From Bin87 sp965217175 (GTDB taxonomy: Bacteria; Chloroflexota; Dehalococcoidia; Lucifugimonadales; UBA3495): a stretch of 64,000 nt of DNA. The stretch covers positions 2,728,001-2,792,000 of the forward strand of contig OZ244251.1 of the NCBI GenBank assembly GCA_965217175.1, read 5' to 3'. Positions 8,343 through 16,792 of the stretch are shown here, piece by piece; position 1 is the stretch's first letter, and each line of letters opens with the position of its first letter. Under the pieces are notes generated by a model. It saw nothing but the letters and a program-made list of their open reading frames with translations. It was not told where the DNA came from and ran no database searches. The translations under genes and the position numbers were made by a program.

Positions 8343-10349
8343 ATGAGTCGTAAACGAACCCCACGATTGCGCCTGTTACATCTGCTGATCCCAGCAGCAC
8401 TGCTCGTCATGCTCATCGGCGTGGCGTGCGGCGGCGCTGAACAAACCCCTGACACAGATACCGGCGCTGGTGCCGCCGATTCCACCACTACCGATTCCAC
8501 CGCTGCCGATTCCACCGCTGCCGATTCAGGCGCCGGCTCCTCTGACTCCGGCGCGGTCGGAGCCACGGCCACCCCCTTGGCGGTACTGCCACCAATCACC
8601 GAAGCCCAATCCGGCGAAGGCCGGCGGCTGGTCGTGCTGACCGAGTCCTTCGGCAACGAAGTGTGGGACCCCAAGTACGAAAGCGGCGATAAGCACCTTT
8701 GGCACTTCCCCATACACTCTCACCTGATCACCACCAGCGACGATTTGAAGTTCACTAAGGACGGTCTTGCCACCGATTGGAGAGTGTCTGCCGACGGCTT
8801 GACCATGACGTGGACGATTCGAGAGGACGCGGTTTTCCATAACGGCGACCCCGTTACTCCCGACGACGCCGCCTGGTATCAGCGCTATGTGCTGGACGAC
8901 GCAGCGCGTTCCGTGGTTCGGATTCGCTCCTGGCGCCTGGTCGCCGGCAACGAGCCCAACGCGGCCTATGAAGGTGAAAACACTGCCCGTGAAAAGGAAG
9001 GCCACTTCTCTGTAACTGGCCCCAACGAAATGTCCGTCACCTTCAGCCAACCGACGCTCAACTTTTTTGCCGTCACCACCGAATCCAACGGTGGCAACGG
9101 TGGCGCCGTGTTGTCACGTTCCTACTTCGAGAGCCTGGGCGACGACGACCAGTCTCGCTCCGATGGCTTTATCGCCAACCCAAATCCGGGCACAGCCGGC
9201 CCCTTCGACCTGACCGAATTCAGTTCCGGTCAGCAGATTGTCTACACCAAGCGCCCCGACCACTTCATCCTGTCCCTTCGGCCCTATCCCTTTGATGAAC
9301 TGGAAATCAACCTGATCGCCGAGGCAGCCACCCGCAAGGCGGCCCTGCTCAGCGGCGCAGCCGACATTTCCCCCATCGACCTGGACTCCCGGGAAGAGCT
9401 GGAAGCAGCCGGCTTGCAGTATCGTTTCGGTCCGGAATCTACCGTAATCTGGATCAACGCCTGGAACTGCAGCGTCGACGCTCCCCAGACTCTGGGCTAC
9501 GACCAGAGTCGTGATCAGGACGACGCCGGTCAATACATTGGCGAACCCAAGGGCAATCCATTGATGTGCCAGGACAAGCGAATCCGCCACGCCCTGGACT
9601 ACGCTATCGACAAGGAAGCCATCCAGGAATTGGTTGGCGGCCCGGACGTATTCCACATCGCTGGTTCAGCCGGCATCTCGCCTTCCGGTCTTGGCTATCG
9701 CCCCAACGCTGGGCTCGACCCGTTCCCCTTCGATCCGGTCAAGGCGCGTGATCTGTTCGTCCAAGCCGGATACAACGTGCCTGAAGCCATCACCCCGGAC
9801 GGGGTCACGCTGGAGGCCGTTACCAACCTCAAGGACCCGGTTTACCCCGGTGGTGGAGACGAATGGAACGTGTGGACCTGGGAAGCCGGCGCCACCATAC
9901 CGAAGATGCTCCAGATCGTTGAGTTTGTCTGCGCCGACTGGCAAACCTTCCTGGGATTGTCCTGCAAGGTCAATGTCGGTGACGAAGCCGGCGTCAAGGA
10001 CAAACAGTACGGCGGGGAAATCCCCGGTCAGTATCTGGTCCGCTCCAACGAGCACGAATACGACGTAGGAGCCAAGTTGGTGGGACGCTTCGCCGACCCG
10101 GCCGGGGCCTACATCAGCTACGACCCGCTGGTCAAACCGCTCGTCGATGCTGCACTGGCAGCAACCACGCCGGAAGACGCCGAAGCAACCTACTATGCGG
10201 CATTGGTACAGGCGCATGAGGGTCACTGGGACTTCGCTCCCGGGTACCTGGATGCTCCTTACGCCGTCGGCGCTCGAATTGCCGACTGGCGGCCCCGTCC
10301 ACTGCGCCCGTCCCCGAGCGCATTGTGGACGATACGCTGGGTAGAGTAG
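8343..10349 (+). CDS. ABC transporter substrate-binding lipoprotein, family 5 (peptide/solute type)
   Basis: The 668-residue protein is the extracellular binding subunit of a peptide/opine/nickel-type importer. A lipoprotein signal ends in GVACGG with the lipidated Cys29, followed by a low-complexity linker of repeated DST/AADS units made by a 15-base tandem repeat. The body has family-5 marks such as LATDWRVSADGLTMTWTIRE and RIRHALDYAIDKEAI. The ATG at 8343 is chosen because aaggagg stands just upstream; the frame is open further 5' but lacks such support. Two permease genes follow. The ligand cannot be told from sequence. Confidence 0.88.
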   Translation: MSRKRTPRLRLLHLLIPAALLVMLIGVACGGAEQTPDTDTGAGAADSTTTDSTAADSTAADSGAGSSDSGAVGATATPLAVLPPITEAQSGEGRRLVVLTESFGNEVWDPKYESGDKHLWHFPIHSHLITTSDDLKFTKDGLATDWRVSADGLTMTWTIREDAVFHNGDPVTPDDAAWYQRYVLDDAARSVVRIRSWRLVAGNEPNAAYEGENTAREKEGHFSVTGPNEMSVTFSQPTLNFFAVTTESNGGNGGAVLSRSYFESLGDDDQSRSDGFIANPNPGTAGPFDLTEFSSGQQIVYTKRPDHFILSLRPYPFDELEINLIAEAATRKAALLSGAADISPIDLDSREELEAAGLQYRFGPESTVIWINAWNCSVDAPQTLGYDQSRDQDDAGQYIGEPKGNPLMCQDKRIRHALDYAIDKEAIQELVGGPDVFHIAGSAGISPSGLGYRPNAGLDPFPFDPVKARDLFVQAGYNVPEAITPDGVTLEAVTNLKDPVYPGGGDEWNVWTWEAGATIPKMLQIVEFVCADWQTFLGLSCKVNVGDEAGVKDKQYGGEIPGQYLVRSNEHEYDVGAKLVGRFADPAGAYISYDPLVKPLVDAALAATTPEDAEATYYAALVQAHEGHWDFAPGYLDAPYAVGARIADWRPRPLRPSPSALWTIRWVE

Positions 10350-10382
10350 CTACCCCCTTTCACGAAGCAAGTGCTTCCAGGG

Positions 10383-10412
10383 AGAAGGGTCCGGTCCTCC
10401 GGGCCCTTCTTC
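10383..10412 (+). terminator. Stem-loop, probable terminator or attenuator
   Basis: A 12-bp stem (10383-10394 with 10399-10410, one G-T pair) closes a 4-base loop shortly after the binding-protein stop codon. The following tract is only moderately T-rich (tctgtaact), so it may dampen rather than stop read-through to the permeases. Such hairpins after binding-protein genes commonly raise their mRNA level over the downstream genes. Confidence 0.6.
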
Positions 10413-10450
10413 TGTAACTGTTCAGAGTTGAGGGTAGTTCCTGGCGCCAT

Positions 10451-10549
10451 CCTGTCGTTCCCGCTTTCGCGGGAATGCAGGAAGCCGAGGACGAGCAACA
10501 TTGCGGTTTAATGACGTCTCTGGATTCCGGCTCAAGGCCGGAATGACGG
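10451..10549. repeat. Palindromic repeats in binding protein-permease spacer
   Basis: Two units are seen: a ttcccgctttcgcgggaatg palindrome inside a larger cctg...cagg arm (10451-10481), and a ggattccggctcaaggccgg type palindrome (10522-10548). Both are related to units in other spacers. Confidence 0.6.
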
Positions 10550-10600
10550 AGTGGTATGGAAATCACCCGTCGAGTCTGAACCGTTACCTTCTTCTTTAGA

Positions 10601-10632
10601 TTGGCAGCCAATTTTTACTTATCTGGTATAAT
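10601..10632 (+). promoter_or_regulatory. Extended -10 promoter before the permease genes
   Basis: TATAAT (10627-10632) is preceded directly by TGG, forming an extended -10 element. A TTGGCA lies at 10601-10606, but with a 20-base spacer that is longer than ideal. The permeases may therefore have their own promoter, separate from that of the binding protein gene. Confidence 0.5.
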
Positions 10633-10726
10633 CCCCAGCGATATCCATGGCTTGGCCAGAATCGCCCGTCTTGCGTTACAGCATTGACGATTCGAACCCT
10701 GGCGGCACATTAGCGAGGAGTACAAG

Positions 10727-11650
10727 TTGGTACGCTTCATTTTTTTCCGGATAATCCAGGCTGTTGCTACATTGGTCGTGCTCAGCGCCGCAGTGTACTT
10801 CGGCACCGAACTGACCGGAGATGCGGCGCTTGCGATGGCGCCCGGCGATGCCAAACCATCAGAAATTGAGGCTATCCGGGTCCAACTCGGACTCGATCGC
10901 CATGTCATGGTCCGTTATTTCGACTACCTGGGGGGCCTGTTCATCGGCGATTTCGGCCGTTCCTACACCAAACGACAGCCTGCGTTCGACCTGGTGGCCC
11001 AACGCGTCCCCAACACGGTTCAACTGGCGATCGCCGCCCTCATTATCGCCGTGTCCATCGGCATACCATTAGGAATCTTATCCGCCGTTAAACGGGATAG
11101 CTTCCTGGATAGATTCGCCAAAGTGTTCGCCATTCTGGGCATGTCAATGCCCCAGTTTTGGCTCGCCATCATCTTGATGTGGATTCTGGCGGTCGAGTTC
11201 CCCATACTTCCGGTCTACGGCAAAGAAGGGCTCGATCCGCGCTTCTTCCTCATCCCGGCCTTCTCGATAGCAGTGTTCACCATGGCCGGTTTCATGCGTC
11301 TTACCCGCTCGGCCATGCTCGAAGTGCTGGATAGTGAATACGTCAAGTTCGCCCGCATCAAGGGGCTGGGAGAGGAGTTAGTGATCTTCAAGCACGCCTT
11401 GAAAAACGCCATCATCCCGGTCCTCACCTTCGGCGGTATCAGCTTCGCCGGCCTGCTTAACGGCTCCATCGTCGTCGAGGTGATCTTCGCCTGGCCGGGT
11501 CTCGGCAACTTGATGCTCGAAGGGATTCGCACCAGGGATGTACCGATCATCGAGGCCACCATCCTGGTGTCCGGCTTCCTGTATATCTTCATGTCCACTA
11601 TCGTAGATATCGCCTACGCCTACGTTGACCCACGAATCCGGTTCGGATAA
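10727..11650 (+). CDS. ABC transporter permease, DppB/OppB family
   Basis: A 307-residue inner-membrane protein with a first membrane helix at the N-terminus, a long outside loop and then five further hydrophobic segments, the DppB/OppB layout. The cytoplasmic EAA-type loop is visible as SEYVKFARIKGLGE followed by FKHALKNAIIPVL, where the ATPase would dock. The start is TTG at 10727 after gcgaggag. It sits between the binding-protein gene and a DppC-like gene. No ATPase gene follows, so the energising subunits must come from elsewhere. Confidence 0.9.
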   Translation: MVRFIFFRIIQAVATLVVLSAAVYFGTELTGDAALAMAPGDAKPSEIEAIRVQLGLDRHVMVRYFDYLGGLFIGDFGRSYTKRQPAFDLVAQRVPNTVQLAIAALIIAVSIGIPLGILSAVKRDSFLDRFAKVFAILGMSMPQFWLAIILMWILAVEFPILPVYGKEGLDPRFFLIPAFSIAVFTMAGFMRLTRSAMLEVLDSEYVKFARIKGLGEELVIFKHALKNAIIPVLTFGGISFAGLLNGSIVVEVIFAWPGLGNLMLEGIRTRDVPIIEATILVSGFLYIFMSTIVDIAYAYVDPRIRFG

Positions 11651-11685
11651 ACCCCCGAATCTGGCTGTTTTTAGGAGCTAACACC

Positions 11686-12576
11686 TTGGCAACTCAAGAC
11701 CTGGTAACGACGGCTGCGCAACCCAATATTGCGGTTCGCGCCGCCCGCAAAGCCAAAGAGCTGAAACTCCCCTGGATCCCCATCGCCATCCTGACCCTTT
11801 TGGTCGTTTGCGCCATTTTTGCCCCATTGCTGGCGCCTCACAACCCGGCGCAACTCAACAAAAGAGACCGGGAAGTACCTCCTTTCCAAAACAGCCGTTA
11901 CTGGCTGGGCACCGATAAATCCGGCAAGGATATTCTCAGTCGCCTGGTTTACGGGGCGCGTACCTCGGTATTCATCAGCCTCGTGGCCCTTGGCACAGGT
12001 GCGCTCATCGGTAGCTCCCTCGGCGTAATATCCGGTTACTACGGCGGACGCACTGACATCGTGATCATGCGGTTTGTAGATGCCGTGCTTGGTTTCCCCA
12101 CCGTGCTCTTAGCGCTCATCATCGTTGCAATTGCCGGAGGCGCCGGCGTCGGCAATGTAATCGTGGCCGTCGCCGCAACCGTGTGGGCCAGGTTTGCCCG
12201 TCAGGCGCGCGGAGAGGTGCTCAGCGTCAAGGAACGCGACTTCGTAACCCTTGCCGTCGTAGCCGGCGTGCCGGCTTTGATTATCATGTGGCGCCATGTA
12301 TTCCCCAACGTGGTGAACACCATTCTTATCGTCATCAGTCTGCTGGTGGGCCAAACCATTCTGCTGGAAGCCTCGCTGAGCTTCCTCGGGGTCGGCGTGC
12401 CTCCTGGCGATCCGGCCTGGGGCATAATGGTGTCCGAAGGTCGCGACCAGATTTTCGACATCTGGTGGCTCGCACTATTCCCCGGCATGGCAATCACCAT
12501 CGTCGTCATGGCAATGAACTTCTTCGGCGACTGGCTTCGCGATACCCTGGACCCACGCCTGCGCCGCACCCGTTAG
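11686..12576 (+). CDS. ABC transporter permease, DppC/OppC family
   Basis: The 296-residue permease has the short N-terminal extension and first helix of the DppC group, the NPAQLNKRDRE/YWLGTDKSGKDILSRLVYGAR segment typical of the family and a clear EAA loop (VKERDFVTLAVVAGVPALII). It pairs with the DppB-like protein to form the channel of the family-5 importer. The start is TTG at 11686 after an aggag site. The next gene runs in the opposite direction, so the operon ends here without DppD/DppF-type ATPases. Confidence 0.9.
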   Translation: MATQDLVTTAAQPNIAVRAARKAKELKLPWIPIAILTLLVVCAIFAPLLAPHNPAQLNKRDREVPPFQNSRYWLGTDKSGKDILSRLVYGARTSVFISLVALGTGALIGSSLGVISGYYGGRTDIVIMRFVDAVLGFPTVLLALIIVAIAGGAGVGNVIVAVAATVWARFARQARGEVLSVKERDFVTLAVVAGVPALIIMWRHVFPNVVNTILIVISLLVGQTILLEASLSFLGVGVPPGDPAWGIMVSEGRDQIFDIWWLALFPGMAITIVVMAMNFFGDWLRDTLDPRLRRTR

Positions 12577-12592
12577 ACACCTCTGGATAATC

Positions 12593-12628
12593 GGGCAGCG
12601 CGCTTACCAACTCATTCGAGCGCTGCCC
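12593..12628. terminator. Long-looped stem at convergent gene ends
   Basis: A perfect 9-bp stem (12593-12601 with 12620-12628) lies between the dppC-like stop and the end of the convergent membrane protein gene, overlapping its last codons. The 18-base loop and lack of a T run make it a weak candidate. Confidence 0.3.
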
Positions 12629-13349
12629 ACACCAGAGTTGCGATCCCGGCCAATACCAGGGACCCGGCCCACAACAGATCCAGGTTAATCCAGCCGCGCC
12701 GAAGAAAGGCCAGCCCTACCCGGTAGTACACAATCGTCGCGGCCGCCAGCATCGCTGTCAGCATCACCACCGTGTGAAGCAGCAATCCCAGCGCCCACCA
12801 CACCGGAGCATCCGCCAGGGATAGGAACAACCCGTGTTCCCCCAGATCGCCGGCCACTCCCGACGCCACCACCCGGTCTGTCAGCGCCAGCACCACCGGG
12901 GCCAGCATTAGACCGGCGCCGTGGGCAGTTGCCATCAGGAACGCCCACAGGATCAAATCGCGGCCGCCGATGTTCATTCCCACCCAGCGCGGATGGCGGT
13001 AATAGAGAACCAGCCGGTAAACGCCAAACGACAGCAAAATCGCGCCGGCGGCCAGTCGCACCCAGTTCAATGGCAAAAAAGCGCCCACCGCCAGCAGCGC
13101 CGCCAACACCACCAACAGCGACAGCAAATGTCCCAGTGCGATGTACCCGGTGGCGGTGCATATCTGCGAAGCCCGCTGACGTTGCAACGCCAGCGCCACT
13201 GAGAACAACCAGCCCATCGCCGGGTTGAGTCCGTGGAATAACCCCAGGGCGACCAGTCCCAGCCAGGGCCCCAAGGACGATAAAGCCGCCGGGTCTGGGA
13301 TGAGGGAGTGCAGTAACACTACCTGCATCGCGCACCCGGCGGCCGGCAA
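12612..13349 (-). CDS. Polytopic membrane protein, NicO/LysE-superfamily-like
   Basis: The 245-residue protein has about six hydrophobic segments. An early FHGLNPAMGWLFSVAL motif, a GHLLS motif in the next helix and ATAHGAGLMLAP in a later one give His-containing helices. These recall the HxxxPxHG-like helices of NicO/RcnA-type nickel-cobalt carriers and other LysE-superfamily exporters. I do not recognise an exact family. A metal role is possible and would suit the urease cluster, but that is only inference. The frame also allows a start at an internal ATG eight codons in. Confidence 0.5.
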   Translation of the reverse strand: MPAAGCAMQVVLLHSLIPDPAALSSLGPWLGLVALGLFHGLNPAMGWLFSVALALQRQRASQICTATGYIALGHLLSLLVVLAALLAVGAFLPLNWVRLAAGAILLSFGVYRLVLYYRHPRWVGMNIGGRDLILWAFLMATAHGAGLMLAPVVLALTDRVVASGVAGDLGEHGLFLSLADAPVWWALGLLLHTVVMLTAMLAAATIVYYRVGLAFLRRGWINLDLLWAGSLVLAGIATLVWAALE

Positions 13350-13413
13350 CCGTTAGTGTTTACTTGGCCGGCCCGCCCGTACCCGAGCGAACCAGCCAAC
13401 GGGTTCGGTACTT

Positions 13414-14796
13414 CTACGGGAAGCAGAACGTATCGGAAGAGGCGTCGCCGCCCTGCAGCCGAACCTGGTGCGACCGCGTTTTGCCATAATCGACAAAGAA
13501 GTCCCGGTTCACCGAAATACCGCCCTGAGGATCCGCGTCAATGCGGCTCATCCAGCCGTTTAGTCCGTCAGGGTAGAACTGGTCGTCCCATGAGGAATAC
13601 AGCGAATTGGTCAGGTAAACCCGGCGCCCGTCACGACTGATCTCGACCATCTGCGGCCCGCCCGTGAGCGTGGCCCCGTTGGGATGATTTGCCTTCCGTA
13701 TCACGCCGCCCATTTCGACCTCGCCGGTCTGCACCGGATGGAACGGGTCGGATACGTCGAACTGCAGCAGCTTGCCCGTACCCCAGCACGACACGTATAG
13801 GAACTTGTCGTCCAGCGAAAGGTCAATATCGGTGATCAGGGGAGGCACTGCGCCCAGCGGTTGCAGGGCCGGCGGCAACACCGATGCGTCGGCGGCTTCC
13901 GCCGGAATCGAGATCACCTTGGTGGCTGCCCATTCTTCGCCGTCCCGGTACCACAGGAAAACCGAACCCGACAGGTCTTCGGTGCTTACGACAACGCCGC
14001 AAAAACCGTAGTGCCGGGTCGGGTTGTGGGCTGGCCGAAGTTCCAACGCCATCTGATGCTGGGCGCCTAGGTCAACAACCTGTTTGTGCGCTCTACGCCT
14101 CATGTCCCAGAAGTTGATGCTGTGGCCGTAATTCTGCCCCACTATGTCATCCAGCCTGGCGCCATGCTCAAACATCTCCGGCGTTCCCCATTCGCTGGTC
14201 ATCATCGTGTCCAGGCCAATGTGCCACCAGAAGTCATAGGCGAGTTCCTGCGGGCCCCGGTCCAGTTCCCACGGCCCGACCGGTTCGAAGGTGTAGTGGT
14301 CCAGCATCATGATGCCGCCGGGCCTCCCGCCGTCCGCCGAGCCCAGGGCGCTAACGTAGATGGCGTCGGGACCACAGTGAACAGTGTGGGGACGGCTGTA
14401 GCCGGCCCGTTGCACATCCTCGGCTTCGATGGTTTTCACGATGCGGGGCCGCGCCGGGTCCGGTTGCGTATCGATGATGTAGATCCGGCTGCTGGCCAGT
14501 GTTGGCACCACCAGATATCGCCGTTCCAGGTGCGGGTGGGCAGATGAGGGGCACAGGGCCGCGCTGCATGCGTTCCAACCGAAATGATGCAACTCGTCGT
14601 CCAAATGGGGCATGGGCAGGGAGTGAATGACCTGGGAATATGATCCCGAGTTGGGATCACAGTCCACCACTGTCATCGCGTCAGGTTCACCGGAACCTGG
14701 GTTCAGGACGGCTACGTACGCCAGCCTTTCCGGCGGCGCTTCCATCGCCAACCTCGCGGACGGATAGAATGTCGGATCAGGCCTCCAAAGTGCCAT
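13414..14796 (-). CDS. Selenium-binding protein 56 family (methanethiol oxidase-like)
   Basis: The 460 residues match SELENBP1/SBP56 proteins along their length, a beta-propeller family of about 460-470 residues. Marks include MPHLDDELHHFGWNACSA near residue 70, SRPHTVHCGP, WWHIGLDTMMTSEWGTP and the final HQVRLQGGDASSDTFC. The family includes copper-dependent methanethiol oxidases that make formaldehyde, hydrogen sulfide and hydrogen peroxide; the Cys of the NACSA motif is the proposed selenium site and the His residues are candidate copper ligands. An aggaggga site precedes the ATG. It lies apart from selB, so any shared selenium biology is speculative. Confidence 0.85.
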   Translation of the reverse strand: MALWRPDPTFYPSARLAMEAPPERLAYVAVLNPGSGEPDAMTVVDCDPNSGSYSQVIHSLPMPHLDDELHHFGWNACSAALCPSSAHPHLERRYLVVPTLASSRIYIIDTQPDPARPRIVKTIEAEDVQRAGYSRPHTVHCGPDAIYVSALGSADGGRPGGIMMLDHYTFEPVGPWELDRGPQELAYDFWWHIGLDTMMTSEWGTPEMFEHGARLDDIVGQNYGHSINFWDMRRRAHKQVVDLGAQHQMALELRPAHNPTRHYGFCGVVVSTEDLSGSVFLWYRDGEEWAATKVISIPAEAADASVLPPALQPLGAVPPLITDIDLSLDDKFLYVSCWGTGKLLQFDVSDPFHPVQTGEVEMGGVIRKANHPNGATLTGGPQMVEISRDGRRVYLTNSLYSSWDDQFYPDGLNGWMSRIDADPQGGISVNRDFFVDYGKTRSHQVRLQGGDASSDTFCFP

Positions 14797-15001
14797 CGGG
14801 TCTCCCTCCTGTGCGTAATTTGCTCGGTGTAATTTGCGCGTGATTCAATCGTCGCGGCAGCCAGTGTAACGCAAAAGCCCACCATCGCCCACCTTGCGCG
14901 GCTTCGAATTACGCATCCCGCTGGTGGCGTTACCGGAACGCCGGTGTCCCGCACCGCCACGCCCAAGCCACCTGCCATTGCCTTAGCCAATCCGGCGCTT
15001 G

Positions 15002-15535
15002 TCAGTTAGCGGTCTGTCGAGCGGCCACGCTCGGCCCACGAAACTCACCCCATCGCCACGCAACGCCCGCACATACCAGCGGAACCACAACCGACAATAA
15101 GCCCAATGCAACCGCCAGCTTGTCCTGATCCATGGCCGCCACCGCGCCGGCGGCCATCGCCAGATTGGCAATCGCCAGCCCCAGGAACAAAATGGCCGCC
15201 CAATTTGGTTTCCACATGGCTACGGCGCCCGCAACAAATCCCGCTATCGCTCCCGCCAACACAATACTCACCATATCCACCGGCGCGTCCTGGGGAAAGC
15301 TCAGGAACAATTCCGTCCACGCATGGCATTCGGTGTGGAACACAAACTCCCCAATGCTGGTTGGCTCACAATTCATGCTCACCACCTGCGACCAGATCGT
15401 CTGGCACAATCCGCCCAGCACGCCGAGGGCAAGCGCGAACAATCTCGCAATCATTTGCTTGTTGGTATAGGCGCCCATCCAGTTCTTTTCACTCACTCCA
15501 GTCCATCGAGCATGCATCGCGGATAAAGTATCCAC
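15002..15535 (-). CDS. Hypothetical membrane protein with about four helices
   Basis: Up to 177 residues are read from a GTG at 15535; an ATG at 15478 (MGAYTNKQM) is an equally good start because the first helix begins a few residues later. Hydrophobic stretches lie near residues 30-50, 90-107, 112-133 and 138-158. Between the first two is a Cys/His-containing outside loop (MNCEPTSIGEFVFHTECHAW). I recognise no family. It stands between the SBP56-like gene and a repeat spacer. Confidence 0.5.
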   Translation of the reverse strand: MDTLSAMHARWTGVSEKNWMGAYTNKQMIARLFALALGVLGGLCQTIWSQVVSMNCEPTSIGEFVFHTECHAWTELFLSFPQDAPVDMVSIVLAGAIAGFVAGAVAMWKPNWAAILFLGLAIANLAMAAGAVAAMDQDKLAVALGLLSVVVPLVCAGVAWRWGEFRGPSVAARQTAN

Positions 15536-15647
15536 ATCAACATCAAACTATACCCCTAACCGGTGGTAGAATGCTCTAAACGGGCACATCCGGACACGGT
15601 CGCAATCGCATTTTGATTCTCTTGCTCCCGTCTTGCCGCTGCTCTCG

Positions 15648-15712
15648 TTTTTCCCGTGAATGCGGAAATCCAGTACTCTAGTCTTTCCCGCGAAAGCGGG
15701 AATCCAGTATCA
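15648..15712. repeat. Palindromic repeat pair
   Basis: Two copies of the tttcccgcgaaa/gcgggaatccag palindrome family stand side by side (about 15650-15674 and 15680-15709), the first of them decayed. They precede the MBL hydrolase promoter region. Confidence 0.6.
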
Positions 15713-15794
15713 GAAAGGAATCTAGACCGTCCGAAATCCGACTCAATCGTGCTTTCTGTGTTCCGTCGCAAGCCGGAACAACTCAAGGGCAATT

Positions 15795-15800
15795 TATAAT
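15795..15800 (+). promoter_or_regulatory. Candidate -10 box for the MBL hydrolase gene
   Basis: A perfect TATAAT ends 28 bases before the ATG at 15829. It overlaps the alternative ATG at 15799, which argues for the downstream start. No convincing -35 is seen. Confidence 0.4.
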
Positions 15801-15828
15801 GCAATTGCCCCGCGCATCCGGAGGGAAT

Positions 15829-16665
15829 ATGACCGCCAGTAAGATTACCATCGGCAACGTGGAAATCGCCTCTCTCTCTGACGGATTACTCGAATTCGAC
15901 ATCTGTAACTTCTTCCCCGACATTTCCGCCGAACAGTGGGAGCCGTTTCACGACCACTTGACCCCGGAACGAAAAGTAAGCTTCAACCTCGCTTGCTTCC
16001 TCGTGCGCTCCGATGGAAAAACCATCGCCATCGACACTGGACTGGGCGCCAAAGACACCCCTGAAACACCCTGGGGCGAGCTCCTGGACGATATGGCCCG
16101 CAACGGCCTATCGCCAGGCGACATCGACGCCGTCGTGATGACTCACCTGCACCGCGACCATGTGGGCTGGAACACCGTCCGCGACGAGGGCGGCAAGTTG
16201 GTTCCGACCTTTCCCAACGCCCGCTACTATTTCAGCAGTGTCGACTACGAAGCCAGCCAAGACCCGGCGCTGCAACCCGACCGCTTCCCCAACGCCCCGG
16301 AATGCGTGTGGCCCATCGCTGAAATGGACCTGGTCGAATGGATGGAGGGTGAATTCAGCATCACCAGCGAACTTACCACGCTCCCCACTCCCGGGCACAC
16401 TCCGGGGCACATGAGCATCATGATCAATTCCGGCGGAGAGCGGGCCATGATTCTCGGCGACGTCCTGCACAACACTGCCCAAATCCAGCAGACGCACTGG
16501 GCGTCCCGGGCCGACATTATCCCGGACCTGGCAATCTCTACCCGACAAACCGTTTTGGACCGCCTGGAAAGTGAAGGGATGCCCGTTGCCGCCGTCCACT
16601 TGCCGGCCCCCGGTTTCGGCAAGATAGTTACGCTGCAAGGTAAGAGATACTGGCAGGCCATCTGA
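15829..16665 (+). CDS. MBL-fold metallo-hydrolase
   Basis: The 278-residue protein has the metallo-beta-lactamase signature THLHRDH at residues 105-111, and TPGHTPGHMS provides the next metal ligand. It belongs with lactonase/quorum-quenching and related hydrolases of the glyoxalase II superfamily, but the substrate is unknown. The ATG at 15829 is chosen because cggaggg lies directly upstream and a TATAAT covers the earlier ATG. It is followed by an MFS carrier gene on the same strand, which might move its substrate or product. Confidence 0.8.
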   Translation: MTASKITIGNVEIASLSDGLLEFDICNFFPDISAEQWEPFHDHLTPERKVSFNLACFLVRSDGKTIAIDTGLGAKDTPETPWGELLDDMARNGLSPGDIDAVVMTHLHRDHVGWNTVRDEGGKLVPTFPNARYYFSSVDYEASQDPALQPDRFPNAPECVWPIAEMDLVEWMEGEFSITSELTTLPTPGHTPGHMSIMINSGGERAMILGDVLHNTAQIQQTHWASRADIIPDLAISTRQTVLDRLESEGMPVAAVHLPAPGFGKIVTLQGKRYWQAI

Positions 16666-16792
16666 TAGTATTTCCTGATTCGGTTCCGGTGGACAATTCA
16701 CCAGGCCACCAACCACCATCCGCCGGAGACCTGACATCTCACCGCCACCGGATGGCCTGACCCGGCATCGATTCTTCTACGGGTGGGTCATC

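Noticed and set aside
12612..13349. Calling the membrane protein HupE/UreJ
   Set aside because: The His-containing helices are only loosely similar and the gene is 15 kb from urease, so a urease-specific name is not supported.
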